Below, one piece after another: positions 18,210 through 28,462 of a stretch of 64,000 nucleotides of DNA. Position 1 is the stretch's first letter, and each line of letters begins with the position of its first letter. Both the position numbers and the translations under genes were made by a program. The notes under the pieces were generated by a model. It did not search any database. It worked only from the letters and a program-made list of their open reading frames with translations, and was not told the DNA's origin. The stretch is from Paracoccus subflavus (GTDB lineage Bacteria > Pseudomonadota > Alphaproteobacteria > Rhodobacterales > Rhodobacteraceae). The DNA is taken from positions 124,001 through 188,000 of the forward strand of contig NZ_SISK01000003.1 of the NCBI RefSeq assembly GCF_004310345.1, in the 5' to 3' direction.

Positions 18210-21176
18210 ATGACCGAACAGCCAGACAACGCCGATTTCCACGATTCGTCCTTTCTCCAGGGCCACAATGCCGCCTATATCGAACAGCTCTACGGCCGGT
18301 GGGCCCAGAACCCGCAGGCCTTCGACGCGGGCTGGGACGCCTTTTTCCGCAGCCTGGGCGACAGCGGAGAGGACGCCGCCCGCGAGGCCAGCGGCGCAAG
18401 CTGGAAGCGCGCCGACTGGCCGCCGATGCCGACCGATGAGAACACGGCCGCGCTGACCGGCGAATGGCCGATGGCTTCCAAGGTCGAGGCCACCGCCGCG
18501 ATGAAGAAGATCGCCGCCAAGGCCGAGGAAAAGGGCGTCAGCCTGACCGAGGAAAAGATGCGCCAGGCGGTGCTGGATTCGATCCGCGCGCTGATGCTGA
18601 TCCGTGCGTTCCGCATCCGGGGGCACCTGCACGCGAACCTGGATCCGCTGGGCCTGCGCGACGTGCCCGACCATGGCGAACTGAAACCGGAAACCTATGG
18701 CTTCGGCCCCGGCGATCTGGACCGTCCGATCTTCATCGACAACGTGCTGGGGCTGGAGATCGCGTCGATCCGTCAGATCACCGACCTGATGCAGCGGACC
18801 TATTGCGGCACCTTCGCGATCCAGTTCATGCACATCTCGAACCCCGAGGAGGCTGGCTGGCTGAAGGAACGGATCGAGGGATACGGCAAGGAAATCCAGT
18901 TCACCCAGGAAGGCCGCCGCGCCATCCTGAACAAGCTGGTCGAGGCCGAGGGTTTCGAGAAGTTCCTGCATGTGAAATACATGGGCACCAAGCGGTTCGG
19001 CCTGGACGGCGGCGAAGCGCTGATCCCGGCGATGGAACAGATCATCAAGCGCGGCGGCGCCCTGGGCGTGAAGGAAATCGTCATCGGGATGCCGCATCGG
19101 GGCCGCCTGTCGGTGCTTGCGAACGTCATGTCGAAACCCTATCGGGCGATCTTTCACGAATTCCAGGGCGGCAGCTTCAAGCCCGAGGACGTGGACGGGT
19201 CGGGCGACGTGAAATACCATCTGGGCGCGTCAAGCGACCGCGAATTCGACGGCAACACCGTCCATCTGTCGCTGACCGCCAACCCCAGCCATCTGGAAGC
19301 CGTGAACCCGGTCGTGCTGGGCAAGGCGCGGGCCAAGAGCGATCAGTTGAGCGACACCCACGACCGCACCTCGGTCCTGCCGATCCTGCTGCACGGGGAC
19401 GCGGCTTTCGCGGGCCAGGGCGTCGTGGCCGAGTGCCTGCAACTGTCGGGCATCCGCGGCCATCGCACCGGCGGCTGCATCCACATCGTCGTGAACAACC
19501 AGATCGGCTTTACCACCGCGCCGCATTTCAGCCGCACCTCGCCCTATCCGACCGACATTGCGCTGATGGTCGAGGCGCCGATCTTTCACGTGAACGGCGA
19601 CGACCCCGAGGCGGTGGTCCATGCCGCCAAGGTCGCGACCGAGTTCCGGCAGAAGTTCCACAAGGACGTGGTCATCGACATCTTCTGCTATCGCCGCTTC
19701 GGTCACAACGAAGGCGACGAGCCGATGTTCACCAATCCCGCGATGTACATGCAGATCAAGGGCCACAAGACCACGCTGCAACTGTACACCGAACGCCTTG
19801 TCGCCGATGGGCTGATCCCCGAGGGCGAGATCGAGGATATGAAGGCCGCCTTTCAGAACCACCTGAACGAGGAGTTCGAGGTGGGCAAAGCCTTCAAGCC
19901 CAACAAGGCCGACTGGCTGGACGGCAAGTGGTCGGGCCTTGATCGCGAAGGTGCAGAATACGTGTCGGGCGAAACCGGCATCGACCCTTCGGTCATGACG
20001 CAGATCGGCCGGGCGCTGACCACCGTGCCGGACGGGCACAGCCTGCACAAGACCGTCGGCCGCCTGCTCGAGGCCAAGCGCCAGATGTTCGAGACGGGCG
20101 AGGGGTTCGACTGGGCCACAGCCGAGGCCCTGGCCTTCGGATCGCTGCTTGTCGAAGGCAAGCCGGTGCGTCTGGCCGGCCAGGACAGCACCCGGGGCAC
20201 CTTCAGCCAGCGCCATTCGGCCTATATCGACCAGAAGACCGAGGACCGCTATTACCCGCTGAACCACATCGCCGAGGGCCAGGCCCGCTACGAGGTCATC
20301 GACTCGATGCTTTCGGAATACGCGGTGCTGGGCTTTGAATACGGCTATTCGCTGGCCGAGCCCAATGCCCTGGTGATGTGGGAGGCGCAGTTCGGCGATT
20401 TTGCCAACGGCGCGCAGATCATGTTCGACCAGTTCATTTCGTCGGGCGAAAAGAAATGGCTGCGCATGTCAGGACTGGTCATGCTGCTGCCCCACGGGTT
20501 CGAGGGTCAGGGGCCGGAACACAGCTCGGCTCGGCTGGAACGGTTCCTGCAAATGTGCGCCGAGGACAACTGGATCGTTGCCAACTGCACCACGCCGGCG
20601 AACTATTTCCACATCCTGCGCCGCCAGATGCACCGCCGGTTCCGCAAGCCCCTGGTGCTGATGACGCCCAAGTCGCTGCTGCGCCACCCCAAGGCCGTCA
20701 GCCGGGCCGAGGATTTCCAGACCGGCAGCTATTTCCACCGGGTGCTGTGGGATGACGCCCAGCAGGGCAGCTCGGACGTCACGCTGGTGCCCGACAACCG
20801 CATCCGCCGTGTCGTGATCTGTTCGGGCAAGGTCTATTACGATCTGCTGAAGGCACGCGACGAGGCGGGGATCGACGACATCTATCTGCTGCGGCTGGAA
20901 CAGTTCTATCCGTTCCCCGCGCAATCGATGGTTAAGGAACTGGCCCGCTTCAAGGATGCCGAGGTGATCTGGTGCCAGGAAGAACCCAAGAACCAGGGCG
21001 GGTGGAGCTTTGTCGACCCCTATCTGGAATGGTGTCTGGACCGGCTGGGCGCGCGCCACAACCGCGCCCGCTATGTCGGCCGCAACGCCGCCGCCTCGGT
21101 CGCCACGGGCCTCGGATCGCGCCACAAGGCCGAACAGGAAGCCCTGGTGAACGAAGCCTTGTCGATCGAAGGATGA
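18210..21176 (+). CDS. sucA: 2-oxoglutarate dehydrogenase E1 component
   Basis: E1 uses thiamine diphosphate to decarboxylate 2-oxoglutarate and succinylate the lipoyl groups of SucB. The 988 residues are slightly longer than the 933 of E. coli. The N-terminal peripheral-binding segment [20 protein letters not shown], the [18 protein letters not shown] block, the ThDP/Mg site [14 protein letters not shown] with NNQIGFTT, and the C-terminal EEPKNQGGW are all present. Its stop lies four bases before the sucB ATG, so the two subunits are co-translated. Confidence 0.97.
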   Translation: MTEQPDNADFHDSSFLQGHNAAYIEQLYGRWAQNPQAFDAGWDAFFRSLGDSGEDAAREASGASWKRADWPPMPTDENTAALTGEWPMASKVEATAAMKKIAAKAEEKGVSLTEEKMRQAVLDSIRALMLIRAFRIRGHLHANLDPLGLRDVPDHGELKPETYGFGPGDLDRPIFIDNVLGLEIASIRQITDLMQRTYCGTFAIQFMHISNPEEAGWLKERIEGYGKEIQFTQEGRRAILNKLVEAEGFEKFLHVKYMGTKRFGLDGGEALIPAMEQIIKRGGALGVKEIVIGMPHRGRLSVLANVMSKPYRAIFHEFQGGSFKPEDVDGSGDVKYHLGASSDREFDGNTVHLSLTANPSHLEAVNPVVLGKARAKSDQLSDTHDRTSVLPILLHGDAAFAGQGVVAECLQLSGIRGHRTGGCIHIVVNNQIGFTTAPHFSRTSPYPTDIALMVEAPIFHVNGDDPEAVVHAAKVATEFRQKFHKDVVIDIFCYRRFGHNEGDEPMFTNPAMYMQIKGHKTTLQLYTERLVADGLIPEGEIEDMKAAFQNHLNEEFEVGKAFKPNKADWLDGKWSGLDREGAEYVSGETGIDPSVMTQIGRALTTVPDGHSLHKTVGRLLEAKRQMFETGEGFDWATAEALAFGSLLVEGKPVRLAGQDSTRGTFSQRHSAYIDQKTEDRYYPLNHIAEGQARYEVIDSMLSEYAVLGFEYGYSLAEPNALVMWEAQFGDFANGAQIMFDQFISSGEKKWLRMSGLVMLLPHGFEGQGPEHSSARLERFLQMCAEDNWIVANCTTPANYFHILRRQMHRRFRKPLVLMTPKSLLRHPKAVSRAEDFQTGSYFHRVLWDDAQQGSSDVTLVPDNRIRRVVICSGKVYYDLLKARDEAGIDDIYLLRLEQFYPFPAQSMVKELARFKDAEVIWCQEEPKNQGGWSFVDPYLEWCLDRLGARHNRARYVGRNAAASVATGLGSRHKAEQEALVNEALSIEG

Positions 21177-21180
21177 CGTG

Positions 21181-22785
21181 ATGCCCACCGAAGTCCGCGT
21201 GCCCGCCCTGGGCGAATCCGTCACCGAGGCGACCATCGCCACCTGGTTCAAGAAACCGGGCGACGCCGTGGCGGTGGACGAGATGCTGTGCGAACTGGAA
21301 ACCGACAAGGTGACGGTCGAGGTGCCCAGCCCTGCCGCCGGCATCCTGGCCCAGATCGTCGCGGCCGAAGGGGAAACCGTCGGTCCTGACGCGCTGCTGG
21401 CCCAGATTACGGAAGCCGGCAGCGACACCGCCAAAGAACAACCGCAGGCCGCACCGCAGACGGCCCAGAAGACCCCGGAAGGACAACAGACGATGAGCGG
21501 CAAATCCGTGGATGTGATGGTGCCCGCGCTTGGCGAAAGCGTGACCGAGGCAACCGTGGCCACCTGGTTCAAGAAAGCGGGCGACACGGTTGCCGCCGAC
21601 GAGATGCTGTGCGAACTGGAAACCGACAAGGTTTCGGTCGAGGTTCCGGCCCCGGCGGCGGGCGTGCTGGCTGAAATCCTGGCCGAGGAAGGCGCCACCG
21701 TGGATGCCAAGGCCCGGCTGGCGATCATCGTCGAGGGTGCGGCGGGCGCCGCATCCGCCGGGCCTACCGGCCGGATCTCTGACAGCAAGGGCGCTCATGG
21801 CAATGCGGTGCCGGTCGGTTCGGCCTCGGGCGGCGAGGATGGGACCACAGCCGGCCAGGTGGCAAGCCCCGGCGCCGGTCCCGAACAGATGATACCCCGC
21901 AGCGATGTCGAGGACGCACCCTCGGCCAGGAAGGCGATGGCGGAACAGGGCATCGGCCGCGATCAGGTGACGGGGTCGGGCCGCGATGGCCGCGTGATGA
22001 AGGAAGACGTGGCCAAGGCCCAGCCCGCCGCTAGGCCCGCCGCCCCTGCTCCTGCCCCTGCCGCCCCCCGCCCGGCCGAGGATGCGGCGCGCGAGGAGCG
22101 CGTCAAGATGACCCGCCTGCGCCAGACCATCGCGCGGCGCCTGAAGGACGCGCAGAACACGGCGGCGATGCTGACGACCTATAACGAAGCCGACATGTCC
22201 GGCATCATGGGTCTGCGCACCGAATACAAGGACGCCTTCGAGAAAAAGCACAAGGTCAAGCTGGGCTTCATGTCGTTCTTCGTGAAGGCCTGCTGCCACG
22301 CCCTGAAAGAGGTCCCCGAGGTCAACGCCGAGATCGACGGCACCGACGTGGTCTACAAGAACTATGTCAACATGGGCGTGGCCGTCGGAACCCCGAACGG
22401 GCTGGTCGTCCCGGTCGTGCGCGACGCCGACCACAAGGGCTTTGCCGCGATCGAAAAGGAAATCGCCGAACTGGGCGCCAAGGGCCGCGACGGCAAGCTG
22501 ACCATGCAGGAAATGCAGGGCGGCACCTTCACCATCTCGAACGGCGGGGTCTATGGCAGCCTCATGTCCTCGCCGATTCTGAACCCGCCGCAATCGGGCA
22601 TCCTCGGCATGCACAAGATCCAGGACCGGCCGGTCGTCGTCGGCGGCGAGATCGTGATCCGCCCGATGATGTATCTGGCACTGTCCTACGATCACCGGAT
22701 CGTGGACGGCAAAGGCGCGGTGACGTTCCTCGTGCGCGTGAAAGAGGCGCTGGAGGATCCCAGAAGGTTGTTGATGGATTTGTGA
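21181..22785 (+). CDS. sucB: 2-oxoglutarate dehydrogenase E2 (succinyltransferase) with two lipoyl domains
   Basis: E2 transfers the succinyl group from lipoate to CoA and forms the complex core. The 534 residues contain two tandem lipoyl domains, at about 1-77 (lipoylated K43 in ETDKVTVEV) and 105-182 (K150 in ETDKVSVEV), joined by an Ala/Gln-rich linker. A peripheral subunit-binding domain lies near 245-280 ([20 protein letters not shown]). The catalytic domain ends with [13 protein letters not shown] (H505). E. coli SucB has one lipoyl domain, so this is the two-lipoyl form. The last codons (AGA, AGG, TTG, TTG) are rare for this genome and run straight into an AT-rich patch. Confidence 0.96.
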   Translation: MPTEVRVPALGESVTEATIATWFKKPGDAVAVDEMLCELETDKVTVEVPSPAAGILAQIVAAEGETVGPDALLAQITEAGSDTAKEQPQAAPQTAQKTPEGQQTMSGKSVDVMVPALGESVTEATVATWFKKAGDTVAADEMLCELETDKVSVEVPAPAAGVLAEILAEEGATVDAKARLAIIVEGAAGAASAGPTGRISDSKGAHGNAVPVGSASGGEDGTTAGQVASPGAGPEQMIPRSDVEDAPSARKAMAEQGIGRDQVTGSGRDGRVMKEDVAKAQPAARPAAPAPAPAAPRPAEDAAREERVKMTRLRQTIARRLKDAQNTAAMLTTYNEADMSGIMGLRTEYKDAFEKKHKVKLGFMSFFVKACCHALKEVPEVNAEIDGTDVVYKNYVNMGVAVGTPNGLVVPVVRDADHKGFAAIEKEIAELGAKGRDGKLTMQEMQGGTFTISNGGVYGSLMSSPILNPPQSGILGMHKIQDRPVVVGGEIVIRPMMYLALSYDHRIVDGKGAVTFLVRVKEALEDPRRLLMDL

Positions 22786-22825
22786 GGTAGGGGGCTACTA
22801 GCGCGTTGAGATTGGAGACTTGCCT

Positions 22826-23218
22826 GTGGAAATGACTGACATTATCGCACCCTCCCTCATCGCGCTATTGATCCTGTACCTTGTCATAAGGATCGACCAC
22901 CGAGTGAAACTGATGAAGATGACCCAAGATCGTCGATCACTTGAGTATATGAAGCTCGAAGTCGACTTGGAGGCCATACAAAACAGTTTGATAGTCATTA
23001 GCCGAGAACTTGGCGATGCGAGTGAGGCAGTCGTTCGTCAGCGAGATCTAAAGCCAGGTCTTCTCAAATTTTTGATCGAAGAAGGTAACCAGTCTCCAAA
23101 TTTACTTCGTGGGCTACAACTGCCTGACCCGGAAGTCGATAAGGTTTTCGGTAAAGACGATATTATCAGAAGACTGGGGCTTGAAACTGCTGACCCATTG
23201 GGACCGAATGGCAAATGA
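22826..23218 (+). CDS. AT-rich orphan membrane-anchored coiled-coil ORF after sucB
   Basis: The product has 130 residues from GTG 22826, chosen because GGAG ends eight bases upstream; ATG 22832 is the alternative. One N-terminal membrane helix (about 9-24, SLIALLILYLVIRI) is followed by a charged helical stretch (KLEVDLEAIQNSLIVISREL) likely to form a coiled coil, then a soluble tail. Codon use and base composition differ strongly from sucB and lpd. No known family is recognised. It lies between a TCA gene and its partner and may be an acquired gene. Confidence 0.6.
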   Translation: MEMTDIIAPSLIALLILYLVIRIDHRVKLMKMTQDRRSLEYMKLEVDLEAIQNSLIVISRELGDASEAVVRQRDLKPGLLKFLIEEGNQSPNLLRGLQLPDPEVDKVFGKDDIIRRLGLETADPLGPNGK

Positions 23219-23240
23219 TCGGTTTCGGGGGAAATTGTGG

Positions 23241-23267
23241 GGCGCGGATGCGACCCGGATCCGCGCC
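23241..23267 (+). other. Strong hairpin before the Dabb-like gene
   Basis: GGCGCGGAT (23241-23249) and ATCCGCGCC (23259-23267) form a perfect 9-bp stem with a 9-base loop. There is no T tract. It sits between the AT-rich ORF and the next gene and may be a processing or stabilising hairpin, or a terminator that needs Rho. Confidence 0.4.
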
Positions 23268-23289
23268 GCCATGACAAAGGACTGAAAAG

Positions 23290-23544
23290 ATGCAGATGCT
23301 CGCCCACTACACCATCGCCGATTTTGCCGCCTTCAAGAGAGCCTTCGACAGCGACGCCGAGGATCGCGGTAACAACAGCCTGAATTTGCTGCAGCTTTGG
23401 CGCGAAGGGGCCACCTCGGCCTGGGCACTCTACGAGGTCGCCGACCCGGCCCGCGCCCGCGCCTATCTCGACGGCGCCGCGGGGGTGTTCAACAGTCAGG
23501 CCGGGGTCAGCGCCACCGATTTCCATTTTCTCGAAAACGCCTGA
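23290..23544 (+). CDS. Small conserved-looking protein, Dabb-like (tentative)
   Basis: The protein has 84 residues behind a weak purine-rich leader. It starts MQMLAHYTIADFAAFKRAFD and has SAWALYEVADPARARAYLDG in the middle, a beta-alpha-beta pattern of the ferredoxin-like kind seen in Dabb or DUF3764-type small proteins. There are no catalytic residues to name. It ends six bases before a MAPEG gene and is likely part of the sucAB-lpd transcript. Confidence 0.5.
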   Translation: MQMLAHYTIADFAAFKRAFDSDAEDRGNNSLNLLQLWREGATSAWALYEVADPARARAYLDGAAGVFNSQAGVSATDFHFLENA

Positions 23545-23550
23545 CGCTGC

Positions 23551-23940
23551 ATGACCCCCGAACTCACCGCCCTCGCGCTGGCGGGCCTGTTGCAGGCCTT
23601 GCAGTTTGCTGCCTTTTCCGTTGCCGCCAACCGTCAGGTCGGCCCGCGGGTCGCGATGGGGCCGCGCGACAATGCCCCCTTGCTCAGGGGCACGGCCGGC
23701 CGGTTGCAGCGCGCGCTGAACAACCATTTCGAAGGCCTGATCCTGTTCACCATGGCCGTGGTCGTGGTAACGCTGGGCGGACAGGCCAGCGGCGTGACCG
23801 CCGCCTGCGCATGGATTTATCTCGCCGCGCGGATCCTTTATGTCCCGGCCTATGTCCTGGGCTGGGTGCCCTGGCGTTCGGTCATCTGGGGCGTGGGATT
23901 CGGCGCAACGATGTTGATGATACTGGCCGCGCTGTTCTAG
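23551..23940 (+). CDS. MAPEG-family membrane protein
   Basis: The protein has 129 residues with four hydrophobic helices. The motif RALNNHFEGLILFTMAVVVV with upstream GPRD is typical of the MAPEG (membrane-associated eicosanoid and glutathione metabolism) family, and YLAARILYVPAYVLGW is the usual third-to-fourth helix stretch. Bacterial members may act as glutathione transferases or peroxidases, but many are uncharacterised. It lies in the sucB-lpd gap, 33 bp before lpd. Confidence 0.8.
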   Translation: MTPELTALALAGLLQALQFAAFSVAANRQVGPRVAMGPRDNAPLLRGTAGRLQRALNNHFEGLILFTMAVVVVTLGGQASGVTAACAWIYLAARILYVPAYVLGWVPWRSVIWGVGFGATMLMILAALF

Positions 23941-23973
23941 GCCGCAGCCACCGACGGACAAGAAGGAGCAATC

Positions 23974-25368
23974 ATGTCCACCTATGATCTGATCGTGATC
24001 GGCGCCGGGCCGGGCGGTTATGTCTGCGCCATCCGCGCGGCCCAACTGGGGATGAAGGTCGCCTGCGTCGAAGGCCGCGACACCCTGGGCGGCACCTGCC
24101 TGAACGTGGGCTGCATCCCCTCCAAGGCGCTGCTGCACGCCAGCCACATGGCGCACGAGGCGCACGAGAATTTCGAGAAGATGGGCCTCATGAACGCCCA
24201 TGTCGACATCGACTGGCAGAAGATGCAGGGCTACAAGGCCGACACCGTCGCCGGCAATACCAAGGGCATCGAATTCCTGTTCAAGAAGAACAAGATCGAC
24301 TGGCTGAAAGGCTGGGCCGTGATCGAGGCGCCGGGCAAGGTCAGGGTCGGGGACACGATCCACGACGCCAAAAACATCGTCATCGCCAGCGGCTCGGTCC
24401 CTGCGACGCTCAGGGGCGTGACGGTGGATAACGACGCGGGCGTGGTGGTGGATTCGACCGGCGCCCTGGCCCTGCCGAAGATCCCGAAATCCATGGTCGT
24501 GATCGGGGCGGGCATCATCGGGCTGGAACTCGGGTCGGTCTATGCGCGCCTGGGAACCGAGGTAACGGTGGTCGAATACCTGGATGCCATCACCCCCGGC
24601 ATGGACGGCGAGGTGCAGAAGCAGTTCCAGAAGATCCTGACCAGGCAGGGTCTGAACTTCATCCTGGGCGCGGCCGTGTCGGGGGTCGAGGCCCGGTCCG
24701 ATGGCGCGACCGTCAGCTATGCGCTGCGCAAGGACGACAGCGCCCATACCCTCGACGCCGAAGTCGTGCTGGTCTCGACCGGACGCCGCCCCTATGCCGA
24801 GGGTCTTGGCCTTGACGCCCTGGATGTGCAGATGACCGATCGCGGTTTCATCCAGGTGGACGGCCACTGGCAGACCAGCGTCGAGGGCATCTACGCCATC
24901 GGCGACGCGGCGCCCGGCCCGATGCTGGCCCACAAGGCCGAGGACGAGGGCATGGCCGTGGCCGAGGTGATCGCCGGAAAGCATGGTCATGTGAACCACG
25001 ACCTGATCCCCGGCGTCATCTACACCATGCCCGAGGTCGCCAGCGTCGGCATGACCGAGGAGGCCGCCAAGGCCGACGGACGCAAGATAAAGGTCGGCAA
25101 GTTCCCGTTCATGGGCAATGCGCGGGCCAAGGCGGTTCTTCAGGCCGACGGCTTCGTCAAGCTGATCGCGGATGCGGAAACCGATCGCATCCTGGGCTGC
25201 CACATCATCGGGCCGAATGCGGGCGAGATGATCCACGAGGTCTGCGTGGCCATGGAATTTGGCGCCGCTGCGCAGGATCTGGCGCTGACCAGCCATGCGC
25301 ATCCCACCACATCAGAGGCCGTGCGCGAGGCCGCCTTGGCCTGCGGCGACGGGGCCATTCATGTCTGA
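23974..25368 (+). CDS. lpd: Dihydrolipoyl dehydrogenase (E3)
   Basis: E3 reoxidises dihydrolipoamide of the 2-oxoacid dehydrogenase complexes with NAD. The 464 residues are normal. The FAD motif [19 protein letters not shown], the redox disulfide [13 protein letters not shown], the NAD motif [19 protein letters not shown] and the C-terminal active-site histidine in [16 protein letters not shown] are all present. An AAGGAG site lies upstream. Its end overlaps the following transglycosylase gene by eight bases. Confidence 0.97.
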   Translation: MSTYDLIVIGAGPGGYVCAIRAAQLGMKVACVEGRDTLGGTCLNVGCIPSKALLHASHMAHEAHENFEKMGLMNAHVDIDWQKMQGYKADTVAGNTKGIEFLFKKNKIDWLKGWAVIEAPGKVRVGDTIHDAKNIVIASGSVPATLRGVTVDNDAGVVVDSTGALALPKIPKSMVVIGAGIIGLELGSVYARLGTEVTVVEYLDAITPGMDGEVQKQFQKILTRQGLNFILGAAVSGVEARSDGATVSYALRKDDSAHTLDAEVVLVSTGRRPYAEGLGLDALDVQMTDRGFIQVDGHWQTSVEGIYAIGDAAPGPMLAHKAEDEGMAVAEVIAGKHGHVNHDLIPGVIYTMPEVASVGMTEEAAKADGRKIKVGKFPFMGNARAKAVLQADGFVKLIADAETDRILGCHIIGPNAGEMIHEVCVAMEFGAAAQDLALTSHAHPTTSEAVREAALACGDGAIHV

Positions 25369-25834
25369 CCTGGGCAGGCGCGCCCTGATCCTGGCAACCC
25401 TTGCCCTTGCCGCCTGTGGCGGCGGGGGCAACCGGCAGATGCCCGGCGGCCTTGGCCCGAACGGGCTTTACCCGAACGAGACGCCGCACCTGCGGTCGCG
25501 CATCAACTTCTGGGCCGATCACTATGACGTACCCCCCGCCATCGTGCAGCGCATCATCCTGCGCGAATCCCAGCACCGCCCCGGCGCGCGCAACGGCCCC
25601 TATTACGGGCTGATGCAGCTCAATCCGCAGACCGCACGGACCATGGGCCACCGCGGATCGCCCGCCGCCCTGCTGGATGCCGATACCAATTTGCGCTATG
25701 GGGTCAGATACCTGCGGGGGGCCTGGATGGTGGCGGACGGGGATCCCGATGAAACGGTCATGTGGTATTCGCGCGGCTATTATTACGAGGCCAAGCGCCG
25801 GGGCCTGCTGAAGCGCACCGGCCTGCGCGGCTAG
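25361..25834 (+). CDS. Lytic transglycosylase-domain lipoprotein
   Basis: The protein has 157 residues starting at ATG 25361 inside the end of lpd. The signal peptide ends LAAC (C19), so it is predicted to be lipid-anchored. An SLT-type domain follows: the catalytic glutamate is E69 in [15 protein letters not shown], and [16 protein letters not shown] and [12 protein letters not shown] complete the goose-type lysozyme fold. It should cleave peptidoglycan glycan strands in the periplasm. It is the last gene before the terminator at 25892. Confidence 0.85.
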   Translation: MSDLGRRALILATLALAACGGGGNRQMPGGLGPNGLYPNETPHLRSRINFWADHYDVPPAIVQRIILRESQHRPGARNGPYYGLMQLNPQTARTMGHRGSPAALLDADTNLRYGVRYLRGAWMVADGDPDETVMWYSRGYYYEAKRRGLLKRTGLRG

Positions 25835-25891
25835 CGCTTCTTCGTTGTCCAATACCCTCGGGGGGTGAATTGCGGTCGTCAGGCCGCAAGA

Positions 25892-25917
25892 GGGGGCGCG
25901 AGCGCCCCCTTTCTTTT

Positions 25918-25918
<1 letters not shown>
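25892..25918 (+). terminator. Intrinsic terminator closing the suc-lpd transcript
   Basis: GGGGGCGC (25892-25899) pairs with GCGCCCCC (25902-25909) around GA, followed by TTTCTTTTTC. The strong stem and T-rich tail face the plus strand. pgk converges from the other side. Confidence 0.85.
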
Positions 25919-27123
<1,205 letters not shown>

Positions 27124-27286
27124 CGCATCGTCCTTTCGGGCATTTGGGCTTGTGTCGGCTTGTCCCGCATGGGGGCATCCGCGTCAACAGTCGCATAACG
27201 GTGATGGGCGCGTGAGGGGGTTTGCGCGTTGCCCTTGGGGCGGCAAAGCCCTAGACCAAGACCCGAACGTGGCAAAGGAGGGCCGC

Positions 27287-27785
<499 letters not shown>

Positions 27786-27793
<8 letters not shown>

Positions 27794-28388
27794 CCTGCTG
27801 ATCCCCGCCTTCATCCTGGCCGCGTCCGCAGCCCATGCCCAGACCCCTGCCCGGGCCCCTGCCCACGAGGACGGCCCCGGCCCGAACATGGTGATCGAGG
27901 TGGCGGGCGCCGACGGCACGGCCAAGGGCACCATCACTCTGGATCTCCTGGCCGACAAGGCGCCCAATCACGTCGCCCGTCTGGTCGAACTGGCGAAATC
28001 GGGGGCTTATGACGGCGTGGTCTTTCACCGCGTGATCGCGGACTTCATGGCCCAGACCGGCGATGTGGAACACGGCAAGCAGGACGGCCAGACCACTGCC
28101 ATGGCCGGCACCGGCGGTTCGGACCTTCCCGATCTCGAGGCCGAGTTCAACGACGTCTCGTTCCAGGCCGGCACCGTCGGCATGGCGCGCGCCCAAGACC
28201 CCAACAGCGCCAACAGCCAGTTCTTCATCGACCTGGCCCCGGCGACCTTTCTGGACGGGCAATACACTGTCGTCGGCCAGTTGATCGACGGCTGGGACGT
28301 GCTGAACGACATCAAGAAGGGCGACGCGGCCGCCAATGGCGCGGTCGAACAGCCTGACTACATGGCGCGGGTCACGATCGTCGAATGA
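27786..28388 (+). CDS. Cyclophilin-type peptidyl-prolyl isomerase, periplasmic
   Basis: The protein has 200 residues. The N-terminus NLLIPAFILAASAAHAQ is a signal peptide cleaved after AHA. The mature enzyme has FHRVIADFMAQTGDVEHGKQ and NSANSQFFIDLAPATFLDGQ, parallel to the preceding gene. It should be the periplasmic counterpart assisting envelope protein folding. The pair arose by tandem duplication with a signal peptide gained on the second copy. Confidence 0.92.
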
Positions 28389-28396
28389 CCTTGCTG

Positions 28397-28418
28397 AAAG
28401 GGGGCCGCGGCCCCTTTT
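28397..28418 (+). terminator. Intrinsic terminator after the cyclophilin pair
   Basis: AAAGGGGGCC (28397-28406) pairs with GGCCCCTTTT (28409-28418), with one G-U pair and a minimal loop, nine bases after the stop. The descending arm ends in four T residues. Confidence 0.7.
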
Positions 28419-28423
28419 CGCGC

Positions 28424-28453
28424 TTGCGGCATGGGCGGGGCGGCGACTAGATT
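28424..28453 (+). promoter_or_regulatory. Candidate promoter placing the ppdK-like transcript start at its ATG
   Basis: TTGCGG (28424-28429), an 18-bp spacer and TAGATT (28448-28453) lie directly before the ATG at 28463. Initiation 6-9 bases after the -10 box would fall almost on the start codon, and no Shine-Dalgarno sequence is visible. This suggests a leaderless or near-leaderless mRNA. Confidence 0.35.
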
Positions 28454-28462
28454 GCCGCCGAT

